Assembly: GCA_020249775.1 (NCBI GenBank)
Contig: JADCFA010000032.1
Coordinates: 1 to 50,056, forward strand
DNA: 50,056 bases
Direction of reading: 5' to 3'
From: Roseomonas sp.
GTDB lineage: Bacteria; Pseudomonadota; Alphaproteobacteria; Acetobacterales; Acetobacteraceae
Part shown: positions 8,180-17,058 of the stretch, in pieces
Layout: each line of letters opens with the position of its first letter
Position numbering within the stretch: the stretch's first letter is position 1
The notes under the pieces: generated by a model
Seen by the model: the letters and a program-made list of their open reading frames with translations, nothing else
The model's database searches: none
Told to the model about the DNA's origin: nothing
Translations under genes and position numbers: made by a program

Positions 8180-10249
8180 TTGAGCACCGCAACCTCCACA
8201 CGCCCCATTCGTATCGCTGTTGATATCGGCGGCACTTTTACTGATCTTCAAATTCTTGATGCGCGCCAGGGCGTCGCGCAGGCATGGAAAACGCCAACAA
8301 CGCCCGAAGATCCCTCGATCGGTCTTTTGACCGGCGTCAAGGAAGCCGCGGCGCGCTTCGGTTTTGCGCTCGCCGATGTTGGGCTTTTGCTGCATGGCAC
8401 CACCATTGCCACCAATGCGGTGCTGGAAAGAAAACTCGCCCGCGGCGTTTTGCTGACCACAGCGGGTTTTGAGGATGTGCTGGAAATCAATCGCCATGTT
8501 CGGCGCGACATTTACGGCCTGGCACAGGAACCTTTCCCAACCCTGATCCCGCGTGACCGTCGCCTTGGGGTGCGGGAACGCCTGCGCGCTGATGGCAGTG
8601 CTGAAACGCCTTTGGATGAAGCCCAATTGCCAGCATTGCTCAATCTTATCTCAGAACTCGACGCGGAGACCATCGCGATTTCGCTGCTGCATGCCTATGC
8701 CAATGCAGCCCATGAAAAGCGTTTGGCCGCGCTGCTTCAGGCTGCGCGCCCTGATCTGCCAATTTCGCTTTCTGCTGATATTTCGCCGGAAATTCGCGAA
8801 TATGAACGCTGTTCAACCACCGTTCTGAATGCGCTTCTGATGCCGGTGGTGAAAGCCTATTTGGACCGCCTCGAAAAGCGCTTGGGAGAGGACGGATTTT
8901 CGCCACTCGTTTTCCTGGTGCAGTCCAATGGTGGCGTTTGCAGCCTGCGCATGGCGGCTGAACAACCGGCGCGGCTATTACTCTCTGGCCCATCAGGCGG
9001 CGCTTTGGCGGCGGGGCGAATTGCTGAGCTGCTTTCACGCCCAAATCTGGTCGCAGTGGATATGGGCGGTACGTCCTATGATGTTTCTGTTGTGCAAGGC
9101 GGGCGCGTTTCCGTTATCACGCAGGGTGAGATTGACCGTCTGCCGGTGCGCCTGCCCATGGTGGAAATGCGCACCATCGGCGCCGGAGGCGGTTCCATCG
9201 GTTCCGTTGATGCCGCAGGGCGGCTCACCGTTGGCCCACGCAGCGCCGGCGCACGCCCAGGCCCCGTTGCCTATGGGCGCGGTGGCACCGAACCCACCGT
9301 CACGGATGCCAATCTGGCACTCGGCCGCCTTGATCCAGATTTCTTTCTTGGTGGCGCCATCAAGCTTGACATGCCGGCCACGCGCATGGCGATTGAAACA
9401 CGCATCGGCGCGCCGCTGCACTTGTCACTCGAACAGGCGGCGGCGGGTATGCTGACCGTGACGAATGCGAATCTCGGCGCCGCAGTGCGGCTTTCGCTCT
9501 TCGAAAAGGGGCTTGATCCGCGTGACTTCGCGCTGCTGTCCTTTGGCGGTGCTGGCGGGCTGCACGCCACGGAAGTAGCCGATGAAATGGGCATCACAGA
9601 AGTGATCTTTCCGCGCGAACCCGGCACGCTTTCCGCCTATGGCATTCTGTTTTCCGATCTGGTGCAGGATTTGGCGCGCACCCGGCTGACACGTGCTGAA
9701 CCCGCAAGCCTGCCGCGGATACGCGACATCATCGCTGAACTGCGCGAGGCAGCGGATACGCGCCTGGCTCAAGATGGCATCCCGGCCGATCAGCGTGAAA
9801 TCACAATCGCCGCTGATATGCGCTATCATGGTCAGGCTTTTGAACTGCTTGTGCCATGGGGCCAACTACATGCCCCGGATGAAGCTGCTTTGGCGGAGCT
9901 GATCCAACGCTTTCATGCAACGCACAAGCAACGTTTTTCCTATGCCAATCCAGATGAGGCTGTGGAAATCGTCACCTTCCGCGCCATCGCCAAAGGCAAA
10001 CTTGCAAAGCCGGCATTGCGCGAACCAACGCCAGCGTCGCGGCCTGCGCGCAAGGCAAAGCGCCGCGCCTATGATGGCCAGCAATGGTGTGAGGTGATTG
10101 TTTGGGACCGAGAGGCGCTTGGCGCTGATGATCTGATTGAAGGCCCCGCCATCATCGAAGAAGCCTTCGCCACCCATTGGATTTCCCGCGCCTGGCACGC
10201 AAAGCTTGCCGCCGGCGGCGCCTTGATTGCAAAGAGGATCGTGCCATGA
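8180..10249 (+). CDS. hyuA: Hydantoinase/oxoprolinase family protein, subunit A
   Basis: A 689-residue protein of the HyuA / N-methylhydantoinase A / 5-oxoprolinase family, which uses ATP to open cyclic amide rings together with HyuB. The N-terminal phosphate-binding signature DIGGTFTD lies at residues 15-22, followed by LLHGTTIATNAVLERK, and the second ATPase-fold signature AVDMGGTSYDVS near residue 292. A C-terminal acetone-carboxylase-like region completes the family layout. The start is TTG 8180. HyuB starts on the HyuA stop. Acetone carboxylases share the fold but their operons carry a gamma subunit, which is absent here, so a ring-opening amidohydrolase is preferred. Confidence 0.9.
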   Translation: MSTATSTRPIRIAVDIGGTFTDLQILDARQGVAQAWKTPTTPEDPSIGLLTGVKEAAARFGFALADVGLLLHGTTIATNAVLERKLARGVLLTTAGFEDVLEINRHVRRDIYGLAQEPFPTLIPRDRRLGVRERLRADGSAETPLDEAQLPALLNLISELDAETIAISLLHAYANAAHEKRLAALLQAARPDLPISLSADISPEIREYERCSTTVLNALLMPVVKAYLDRLEKRLGEDGFSPLVFLVQSNGGVCSLRMAAEQPARLLLSGPSGGALAAGRIAELLSRPNLVAVDMGGTSYDVSVVQGGRVSVITQGEIDRLPVRLPMVEMRTIGAGGGSIGSVDAAGRLTVGPRSAGARPGPVAYGRGGTEPTVTDANLALGRLDPDFFLGGAIKLDMPATRMAIETRIGAPLHLSLEQAAAGMLTVTNANLGAAVRLSLFEKGLDPRDFALLSFGGAGGLHATEVADEMGITEVIFPREPGTLSAYGILFSDLVQDLARTRLTRAEPASLPRIRDIIAELREAADTRLAQDGIPADQREITIAADMRYHGQAFELLVPWGQLHAPDEAALAELIQRFHATHKQRFSYANPDEAVEIVTFRAIAKGKLAKPALREPTPASRPARKAKRRAYDGQQWCEVIVWDREALGADDLIEGPAIIEEAFATHWISRAWHAKLAAGGALIAKRIVP

Positions 10250-11877
10250 ACCTCGGCCCCATCGAAATAGAAGTTATCCGCAATGCGCTGACAGCGGCGG
10301 CGGCCGAGATGGATATCACCATCTGGCGCACCAGCCGCAGCACGACAGTGCGCGAATTGCTGGATTATTCCACAGCGGTCTTCGATGCTGATGGCAATAA
10401 TGTCGCGCAATCCGCGCGCATCCCGCAGCATCTCAATTCCATGGGCGCGGCGCTGCGCATATTGCTGGACCGCTTCGTGGATGCCACGGATTGGCACGAG
10501 GATGATGTTGTCGCCACCAATGATCCCTATTGCGGCGCGCAGCATCTGAACGATATCTTGGTGTTCAAGCCGGTTTTCCATGATGGCAAGCGCGTTGCCT
10601 ATGTGGGCGCGCTTTGCCATCACATAGATATGGGTGGCATGGCGCCTGGTTCCTATGCCGCGACTGCAACGGAAGTCTTTCAGGAAGGGCTTCGCATCCC
10701 GCCGCTTAAACTGATTGAAGGCGGTGTATTGAACAAGGCCATCTACGCGATGATCGGGCAGAATGTGCGCAAGCCCGCCCTCATGCTTGGCGATTTGCAA
10801 TCCCAATTGGCGAGCCTTGAGGTGGGCGCGGCTTCCATCCGGCGCATCGCCGCACGCTATGGTGCCGCGACATTGATTGAAGCAACGGGCCGTGTCCTGG
10901 ATCAGAGCGAAGCGGCAATGCGCGCCGCCATTCGCGCCATGCCGGATGGAACCTATAGCTTTGAGGACTTCCTTGATGATGATGGCGTTTCCGGAGAGCC
11001 AGTGCGCCTGCATGCCTCCATCACCATCAAGGGTGATGAGATTGAAGTTGATTTGACTGCCTGCGCTGATCAACAACGCGGGCCCATCAATTGCACGCCG
11101 GCAATGTCCAATTGTGCAGTCTATTACAGCATCATTGCGGCGACTGATGGCGCCATGCCGGCCAATGCAGGCTGCTACCGCCCCATTTGCATTCGCCACC
11201 GGGAAGGCAGTGTGACTTCCTGCCGCGCGCCAGCTTCCGTTGCGCATAGGGTGGCAGTTTGCCATCGGCTCGCCAATGTCATGTTCGGCTGCCTGCATCA
11301 GGCGCTGCCAGACCGTATGCCGGCGGCCTATTATGGCGGCTCTTACGTGGCGACCTTTCAGACCGAAGCAGCCGATGGCGGGCGAGAGGTGCTGGTCGAA
11401 ATCGAAATCGGCGGCACCGGCGCCAGCCCCGCCAAGGATGGCGTGAATGCTTGGTCCTTCGGCATGCACAATAACAGCAATATCCCGATCGAGATGATCG
11501 AAAGCCAAATGCCGGTAACCATCACGCATTACGGGTTGAAGCCCGATTCAGGCGGTGATGGGCAATATCGTGGCGGGCTTGGCCTTATTCGCGAATGGCG
11601 CGTGGATAGCCCTGCTGGGATCTTCACCGCGAATATGGATCGCTTTCGCTTCCCGCCCTATGGCCTTGCGGGTGGCAAGCCAGCCAGCCTTGGGCGTTTG
11701 CTGCGCCTCCGCAATGGGCAAGAAACACCCATTGCGCCAAAAAGCGATGCGGTGCGCTTGCTGAAGGGTGACATCGTACGTCTGGAAACTTCCGGCGGTG
11801 GCGGCTTTGGTGATCCCGCAAAGCGTTCAGCAGAACGGCGCAAGGCAGATTTCGCGCTTGGTTATGTGAAGGGCTGA
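10246..11877 (+). CDS. hyuB: Hydantoinase B/oxoprolinase family protein, subunit B
   Basis: A 543-residue partner of HyuA. ATG 10246 lies in an ATGA overlap with the HyuA stop and follows an AGAGGA ribosome site. Family signatures include FDADGNNVAQSARIPQHL, DDVVATNDPYCGAQHLND, HHIDMGGMAPGS and GGDGQYRGGLGLIREW. Length is within the usual range for this subunit. The glycine-rich terminal GGGGFGDP is also standard. The substrate cannot be read from sequence. Its place between a TRAP importer and an Old Yellow Enzyme suggests it acts on a lactam or hydantoin-like ring made or modified by the neighbours. Confidence 0.9.
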   Translation: MNLGPIEIEVIRNALTAAAAEMDITIWRTSRSTTVRELLDYSTAVFDADGNNVAQSARIPQHLNSMGAALRILLDRFVDATDWHEDDVVATNDPYCGAQHLNDILVFKPVFHDGKRVAYVGALCHHIDMGGMAPGSYAATATEVFQEGLRIPPLKLIEGGVLNKAIYAMIGQNVRKPALMLGDLQSQLASLEVGAASIRRIAARYGAATLIEATGRVLDQSEAAMRAAIRAMPDGTYSFEDFLDDDGVSGEPVRLHASITIKGDEIEVDLTACADQQRGPINCTPAMSNCAVYYSIIAATDGAMPANAGCYRPICIRHREGSVTSCRAPASVAHRVAVCHRLANVMFGCLHQALPDRMPAAYYGGSYVATFQTEAADGGREVLVEIEIGGTGASPAKDGVNAWSFGMHNNSNIPIEMIESQMPVTITHYGLKPDSGGDGQYRGGLGLIREWRVDSPAGIFTANMDRFRFPPYGLAGGKPASLGRLLRLRNGQETPIAPKSDAVRLLKGDIVRLETSGGGGFGDPAKRSAERRKADFALGYVKG

Positions 11878-11931
11878 TCCCCTTATCAGCGCAATCATCC
11901 TGGCCTAGGCTTGGAAACGGAGGATTGCCCA

Positions 11932-13089
11932 ATGACCCTGCCCTTGCTTTTCACGCCCTGGACCAAGCGTGGTGTCACGCTGAAGAACCGCGTGGTGGTG
12001 GCGCCCATGCATCAATACGCGGCGGATCGCGGCTTCATCACTGATTGGCATTTGATGAATGCTGGGCGCTTTGCCGCGGGTGGTGCCGGCATGGTGATGG
12101 TGGAAAGCACCAAGGTGGAACGACGCGGCTGCGGCACTTTGGGTGATACTGGGCTTTGGGATGATGCCTTTATCCCGGGCATGAAGCGCGTGGCGGATTT
12201 GATTCGCACGAATGCTTCGGTGCCTGCCATTCAGATCGGCCATTCTGGCCGCAAGGCGCGGCGCTTTCGTCCCTGGGAAGGTGGCGCACCGTTGGTGCAA
12301 AGCCCAGCGATCACTGATTGGGAGGCATGGGAATTAGTTGCCCCAAGTGCGGAGATTGGCGATGCAGGGGACCCAATGCCGCGCGCCCTCACACGCGATG
12401 AAATCCCTCAAGTTGTGCAGCATTGGGCCGATGCCGCGCGACGGGCAGACGAGGCTGGCTTTGATGTGCTGGAAATCCACGCGGCGCATGGTTATTTGAT
12501 CCATCAATTCCTCTCACCTTCCGCCAATCGCCGCAACGATGACTATGGCGGCACAGAACGCAACCGAATGCGCTTCGCGCTTGAAGTGGTGGAGGCGGTG
12601 CGCGCGGTCTGGCCGGTGCACAAACCACTTTTCATGCGTTTTTCGGTTGAAGATGATGCGGGTTGGGATGTGGAACAAAGCATTCGGCTGGCGCGGCTTG
12701 TTGGCGCTGCGGGTGTTGATGTTGTGGATTGCTCATCGGGCGGCATCGTCGGTGGCCCGCCCAAGGCTGCGCGGCCTGGCTATGGCTATCAGGTGCCTTA
12801 TGCGCGGCGTCTTCGCCATGAAGCGCCAATCGCGACCATGGCGGTTGGCCTGATTATACATGCCGATCAGGCCGAGGCGATTCTGCAAGCGGGCGATGCT
12901 GATCTGGTCGCGATTGGGCGAGAGATTCTCTATAACCCGAATTGGCCAACCGATGCAGCACGCAAGCTTGGCATTGAAGCGGCCTTTGATGCCATGCCAC
13001 CGGCGCAGAGTTATTGGCTCGAAAAACGCGCGAAATCGGTGAAGGATATGGAACCTTCCACCTATCGCCGAGGGCTGCATCAGGCGTGA
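11932..13089 (+). CDS. NADH:flavin oxidoreductase, Old Yellow Enzyme family (Cys-less variant)
   Basis: A 385-residue TIM-barrel FMN enzyme of the YqjM-like branch that reduces activated double bonds. The start ATG 11932 follows CGGAGG. Family features: LKNRVVVAPM at residues 17-26, AIQIGHSGRKA, and the two histidines H183 and H186 in IHAAHGYLIHQFLSP followed by RNDDYGG. The flavin-tuning cysteine that YqjM-type enzymes have at about position 26 is replaced here by His27 (PMHQY), whereas the paralogue at 15841-16995 keeps the cysteine. This may change redox potential or substrate choice. It lies 54 bases after hyuB. Confidence 0.88.
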   Translation: MTLPLLFTPWTKRGVTLKNRVVVAPMHQYAADRGFITDWHLMNAGRFAAGGAGMVMVESTKVERRGCGTLGDTGLWDDAFIPGMKRVADLIRTNASVPAIQIGHSGRKARRFRPWEGGAPLVQSPAITDWEAWELVAPSAEIGDAGDPMPRALTRDEIPQVVQHWADAARRADEAGFDVLEIHAAHGYLIHQFLSPSANRRNDDYGGTERNRMRFALEVVEAVRAVWPVHKPLFMRFSVEDDAGWDVEQSIRLARLVGAAGVDVVDCSSGGIVGGPPKAARPGYGYQVPYARRLRHEAPIATMAVGLIIHADQAEAILQAGDADLVAIGREILYNPNWPTDAARKLGIEAAFDAMPPAQSYWLEKRAKSVKDMEPSTYRRGLHQA

Positions 13090-13102
13090 CGCAGGGCCGC
13101 GC

Positions 13103-14287
13103 ATGAACACGGCAAGCGGCCTGGCCCTGGCGGTTTTTTTGCTTGCTGGGGCGCAAACCTTGGCCACCATGGCGGTTTATGCCTTGCCCGTGCTGGTGGC
13201 CTATGCCGCGCCGGATTTCGGCATGGCGCGTGCGACGATCGGCTATCAGGTGGGTCTTGTTTATCTCTGCGCCGTTTTCGCTTCCGCCTATGGGCCGCGC
13301 TGGCTGGCGGTATGGGGCCCGGCGCGTACCACGCAAATCGCGCTTGGTGCGGCTGCAATTGGCGTTGCACTGCTCAGCTTTGCGGAGTTTACCGTCGCGC
13401 TGCCCGCAACAATGCTGATTGGCCTGGCCTATGGGCTGACCAACCCGGCTGCGTCACAATTGCTTGGCAGGCTGGCGCCACCGTCACGCCGCAATATGGT
13501 ATTTGGCCTGAAGCAAATGGGCGTGCCCTTCGGCGTGGCACTTGCAGGTTTGATGCTGCCCGGTACGGCAGAGTTTTTCGGCTGGCGCTACGCCATGCTG
13601 GTTGCGGCTGCAATGTTGCTTGCCATGGTCATCGGGCTGCAATTCAAGCGTGCAGACTGGGATCAGGATCGCGGTGCGCCCACCTTGCAGGCAGGGCCAT
13701 TACTGCTGCTGAAATCGCCCGCACTCGGCGTCATCGGCTTGGCGGCTGCTTGTTATGCCTTGGTGCAGATAGGCCTTGGCGCGCATATGGTCGCGATGTT
13801 GATCGGTGATTACGGCTGGGATTCGGTTTCTGCAGGTGCGCTGGTTGGGCTTTGCCAGGTAGTGGGCGGGCTTTCGCGTATCGGCTGGGCTTTGGTTGCG
13901 GATACAAAGCTTGGCGGGCAGCGCGTATTGATGATGATCGGCACGCTATCTGGTGTTTTCCTGATGATGCTGCCATTGGTGGGCGGGGGCCGAACCTTGA
14001 TGCTGGTGCTGCTTTTCATCGCCATTGGCGCCAGCACCGCCGGCTGGAATGGCGTATTGGTGGCGGAAAGCGTGCGCCTTGCGCCACCTGGCGCCGCGGG
14101 CGCGGCCTCTGGTGCGGTCATTTCACTCAGCTTCGCCGGCGCCGTGCTTGGGCCACCGCTGATTGCGTTGCTCGGACAGGAATTGCACGGCTATCGCTAC
14201 GCTTTTGCAATACTGGCAACGCTACCGCTTGCCGGTGCAGCGCTATGCTGGTTCGGGCGCCATGCGCGCAGAGGAGATTTCACATGA
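13103..14287 (+). CDS. MFS transporter
   Basis: A 394-residue membrane protein with about twelve hydrophobic helices and a central cytoplasmic loop near residues 185-200, the layout of the major facilitator superfamily. The segment LLGRLAPPSRRNMVFGLKQMG resembles the loop after helix 4-5 in MFS carriers for small organic acids. It starts 13 bases after the Old Yellow Enzyme gene and overlaps the next gene by four bases, so it belongs to the operon. It might import a neutral form of the substrate or export an end product; direction and cargo are unknown. Confidence 0.85.
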   Translation: MNTASGLALAVFLLAGAQTLATMAVYALPVLVAYAAPDFGMARATIGYQVGLVYLCAVFASAYGPRWLAVWGPARTTQIALGAAAIGVALLSFAEFTVALPATMLIGLAYGLTNPAASQLLGRLAPPSRRNMVFGLKQMGVPFGVALAGLMLPGTAEFFGWRYAMLVAAAMLLAMVIGLQFKRADWDQDRGAPTLQAGPLLLLKSPALGVIGLAAACYALVQIGLGAHMVAMLIGDYGWDSVSAGALVGLCQVVGGLSRIGWALVADTKLGGQRVLMMIGTLSGVFLMMLPLVGGGRTLMLVLLFIAIGASTAGWNGVLVAESVRLAPPGAAGAASGAVISLSFAGAVLGPPLIALLGQELHGYRYAFAILATLPLAGAALCWFGRHARRGDFT

Positions 14288-15177
14288 CACGCGATATGGT
14301 CGGCTATGGCGGTAATTGGCCCGATATCGGCTGGCCCAATGGCGCGCGACTGGCCGTTTCTGTCGCTGTCAATTTCGAGGAAGGTGCGGAGCAGCAGGTG
14401 GGCGATGGAGATCCGCAATGTGAACGCATCGGTGAGGTAATCAGCGTCGTCGCCCCCAGTGTGCGCGACATGGGGCAGGAACAGATTTTCGCCTATGGCA
14501 CGCGCGCTGGTTTTTGGCGTATGCTGGATGCGCTGGACCGTCATGCCATCCCCGCCACTTTCCTGATGTGCGGCCGCGCGGTTGAACGGGCGCCATCCCT
14601 TGCTACCGAGGCAACCAGGCGTGGCCATGAAGCCGCCGCTCATGGCTGGCTCTGGCGTCCGCAGGCCGATTACACATCGCGTGAGGCGGAAGCCGCCGAT
14701 CTTGATCGCTGCATCGCCGCCATTTCCAAAGCCTGTGGCGAAGCGCCGCAAGGATTTTTCTGCCGAGGCTCCGAAAGCATTTGGACGCGCGGGTTGCTGC
14801 AGGAACGCGGCTTTACCTGGGTGTCAAATGCTTTCGATGATGATGTGCCCTATGATGATCCCGCGCATCCTGGGCTTTTAGTGCTGCCCTATGCGCTTGA
14901 TACCAATGACATGAAATTCTTTCATCCAAATGGTTTTGTGCGTGCCAGTGAGATGGTTGAATATGTGAATGATGCTTTGGATGTGCTGCTTGCTGAAGCC
15001 AGGCAGGGCAAGCCGCGCTTGCTCAATATCGGCTATCATTTGCGCATTGCGGGCCGGCCCGCGCGTTTTCCCGCCTTTGAAAAAGTGCTTGCACGCCTTG
15101 CCGAATTGCGTGATCAGATCTGGATTGCGCGGCGTGTTGATATCGCCAAGGCCTGGCGGGCCGCTACCTGCGCATAG
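14284..15177 (+). CDS. Polysaccharide deacetylase-fold hydrolase, PuuE (allantoinase) type
   Basis: A 297-residue NodB-fold protein. The N-terminal VAVNFEEGAEQQVGDGD and GTRAGFWRMLDAL segments match the PuuE branch, whose characterised members are metal-independent allantoinases or related C-N hydrolases rather than sugar deacetylases. Further family motifs are EAAAHGWLW and GFFCRGSESIWT. ATG 14284 overlaps the MFS stop. As the last gene of the plus-strand run it pairs with HyuAB as a second ring- or amide-opening hydrolase, supporting a role in degradation of a cyclic ureide or similar compound. Allantoin itself is possible but no other allantoin gene is nearby. Confidence 0.85.
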   Translation: MTRDMVGYGGNWPDIGWPNGARLAVSVAVNFEEGAEQQVGDGDPQCERIGEVISVVAPSVRDMGQEQIFAYGTRAGFWRMLDALDRHAIPATFLMCGRAVERAPSLATEATRRGHEAAAHGWLWRPQADYTSREAEAADLDRCIAAISKACGEAPQGFFCRGSESIWTRGLLQERGFTWVSNAFDDDVPYDDPAHPGLLVLPYALDTNDMKFFHPNGFVRASEMVEYVNDALDVLLAEARQGKPRLLNIGYHLRIAGRPARFPAFEKVLARLAELRDQIWIARRVDIAKAWRAATCA

Positions 15178-15193
15178 TCGCAAGCAGCGGCGC

Positions 15194-15208
15194 ACCAAAG
15201 ACTTTGGT
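15194..15208. terminator. Short hairpin between convergent operons
   Basis: ACCAAA-GAC-TTTGGT forms a six-base-pair stem with a three-base loop in the 31-base gap between the PuuE-type gene and the GST gene, which converge here. It is the only candidate for a shared terminator. There is no T-run on the plus strand, so its strength is doubtful. Confidence 0.3.
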
Positions 15209-15805
15209 TCAGCCAGGCGGAACCGTGCGCGTCATGGCCGGCATGGCGGAAACCTTCGCATACCAGGCTTCCAGCTTTGGGTGCCCAGGCCGCCAGGGTT
15301 CATTCGGATAGCGGAAATCCATATAACCCAAAGCGCAGGCGATGGTGATTTCGCCTATGGTCGTCAGCATGCCAAGGCTATCGGCTTCCGCTTCCAGCAC
15401 GGCAAGTGCGGCCTTTACCTTACCCTGCTGAAGCGCGATATAAGCCTGACGGCCCTCATCCTGCGGCAGCGCAATTTCGCGCCGGCGCGGTTGCGTCGCA
15501 TCCAGAATTCCATCGCCCAAGGCTTCCTGGCGCAAGGCCTTCCAGCGTGCCGGGCCAGCGGCGGGGAACATCTTTGGTCCATCGCCGATACTATCCAGGT
15601 ATTCGCAAATCACCGGGCTGTCATAAAGCGCGGTGCCATCATCAAGCACCAAGGTCGGCACCTTTGAAAGCGGATTGACCTTCACCAAAGCGGGATCGGT
15701 GGTACCAACCGTCCAAAGTTCCAATTGCTTGTCAATGCCGCGCTGAATCGCAAGTGCGACACATTTCCGCACATAGGGGCTATTGGGTGAATAGGCGAGT
15801 TTCAT
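15209..15805 (-). CDS. Glutathione S-transferase family protein
   Basis: A 198-residue cytosolic GST. The N-terminal thioredoxin-like domain opens with MKLAYSPNSPYVRKCVALA, where Ser6 or Ser9 would contact the glutathione thiol, and contains the cis-proline segment NPLSKVPTL followed by LYDSPVICEYLD, the glutathione-binding Asp/Ser signature. The rest is the helical domain. It is the last gene of the minus-strand catabolic run, 35 bases after the second Old Yellow Enzyme. Maleylpyruvate-isomerase-like activity in ring-fission pathways is one possible role; detoxification of an electrophilic intermediate is another. Confidence 0.88.
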   Translation of the reverse strand: MKLAYSPNSPYVRKCVALAIQRGIDKQLELWTVGTTDPALVKVNPLSKVPTLVLDDGTALYDSPVICEYLDSIGDGPKMFPAAGPARWKALRQEALGDGILDATQPRRREIALPQDEGRQAYIALQQGKVKAALAVLEAEADSLGMLTTIGEITIACALGYMDFRYPNEPWRPGHPKLEAWYAKVSAMPAMTRTVPPG

Positions 15806-15840
15806 ATTGCGTTTCCTTCCTTTATATCACAGCAATTCCA

Positions 15841-16995
15841 TCATGCCGGCGGGGTGCCGAGGGCATTCATCACCGCGCCGCGCTTTTCCATCCACCAGCC
15901 ATGCTGCGGCGGCCAGCAGCCGAAAACCTCCTCCGTTGTGCCGGGTTCCAGCACGGCGCGCGCATGCAAGGGCCAATTCGGGTTATTCATGCCTTCGCGC
16001 CCAATCGCGATCAGGTCAGCATCACCCGCGGCCAAAGCCGCTTCGGCCTGATGCGGGCCGATTATCAGCCCAACCGCCATGGATTTCATGCCAAGCTCTC
16101 GGCGGATTTGGGCGGCATAGGGAATTTGAAAACCATAGCCACGCGGCACGCGCTTGCTGCCGGTGGCGCTGCCACCAATGCCGCCGGAAGAACAATCCAT
16201 CACATCCACGCCAAGCTTTTGGCATTCGCGCGCGTAAGCAACGCTATCTTCCATTTCCCAGCCGCCATCGGCGCCATCCACTGCGGAAATACGCACGAAA
16301 AGCGGTAGATTTTCCGGCCAGGCTTCCCGCACCGCACGCACAATCTCAAGCGGGAAGCGCATGCGCCCGGCAAGGTCACCGCCATATTCATCATTGCGCG
16401 TATTGCAAAGTGGCGAGAGGAATTGATGCAGCAGATAGCCATGCGCGCAATGCACCTCAATCGCCTCATACCCGGCGGCCAAGGCGCGGCGTGCAGCGGT
16501 GGCGAAAGCTTCGCAAATATGCGCCATACCTTCCTTGGTGAGCGCTTCGGGCTGCACATGGCCTTCGCCAATCGCCGTTGCGGTCGGCCCTACAAGTGGC
16601 CAGGGCTTTTCGCCCTTGGCGATTTCCGGCGCACCAAGCGGCCCATTCCCTTCAAAGGCGCGCTGTGACGAACCCTTGCGTCCCGCATGGCCAAGCTGCA
16701 TCGCCGGCACTGCGCCCTGCGCCTTGATGAAGCGCGCCAGGCGCTGCACCGGTTCAATATGCGCATCAGACCAAAGCCCAAGATCACCATGGGTAATGCG
16801 CCCTTCGCGCATCACGGAAGTCACCTCGGTAAAAATCAGCCCAAAACCGCCTACAGCAAAGCGACCAAGCTGCACCATATGCCAATCATTCGCCAAACCT
16901 TCGATCGCGGAATATTGGCAAAGCGGCGGCATCACGACGCGATTGGGAATCGTGACACTGCGAATAGTGAGCGGGGAGAAAAGCAAGGAAGCCAC
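15841..16995 (-). CDS. NADH:flavin oxidoreductase, Old Yellow Enzyme family (YqjM type)
   Basis: A 384-residue FMN-dependent ene-reductase. The N-terminus SLLFSPLTIRSVTIPNRVVM is followed by PPLCQYS with Cys26, the residue that tunes the flavin in YqjM-type enzymes. MQLGHAGRKG and the EVHCAHGYLLHQFLSP motif with two histidines, then RNDEYGG, complete the active site. It is clearly paralogous to the protein at 11932-13089 on the opposite strand, with the same ending (NPNWP, then a W-x-EKR region). It sits between the molybdenum hydroxylase and GST genes. Reduction of a dearomatised or unsaturated ring intermediate is the likely task. Confidence 0.9.
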   Translation of the reverse strand: MASLLFSPLTIRSVTIPNRVVMPPLCQYSAIEGLANDWHMVQLGRFAVGGFGLIFTEVTSVMREGRITHGDLGLWSDAHIEPVQRLARFIKAQGAVPAMQLGHAGRKGSSQRAFEGNGPLGAPEIAKGEKPWPLVGPTATAIGEGHVQPEALTKEGMAHICEAFATAARRALAAGYEAIEVHCAHGYLLHQFLSPLCNTRNDEYGGDLAGRMRFPLEIVRAVREAWPENLPLFVRISAVDGADGGWEMEDSVAYARECQKLGVDVMDCSSGGIGGSATGSKRVPRGYGFQIPYAAQIRRELGMKSMAVGLIIGPHQAEAALAAGDADLIAIGREGMNNPNWPLHARAVLEPGTTEEVFGCWPPQHGWWMEKRGAVMNALGTPPA

Positions 16996-17058
16996 GGCGC
17001 GTCTCCGTTCAATCTGTCGTTATGCCTAGCCTGATACAGCTTTGCGCCTGCGTCCAGA

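Noticed and set aside
7560..8201. Long minus-strand open frame opposite dctM
   Set aside because: It mirrors dctM codons, is rich in His, Gln, Arg and Asp without family signatures, and dctM is unmistakable. Similar long antisense frames at 947-1534, 10069-11529, 32712-33118 (+) and 41610-42377 were dropped for the same reason: high GC with strong codon bias opens the opposite frames.
8180..11877. HyuAB as acetone carboxylase subunits
   Set aside because: The fold is shared, but the small gamma subunit gene expected beside them is absent and the neighbours are ring-acting enzymes.
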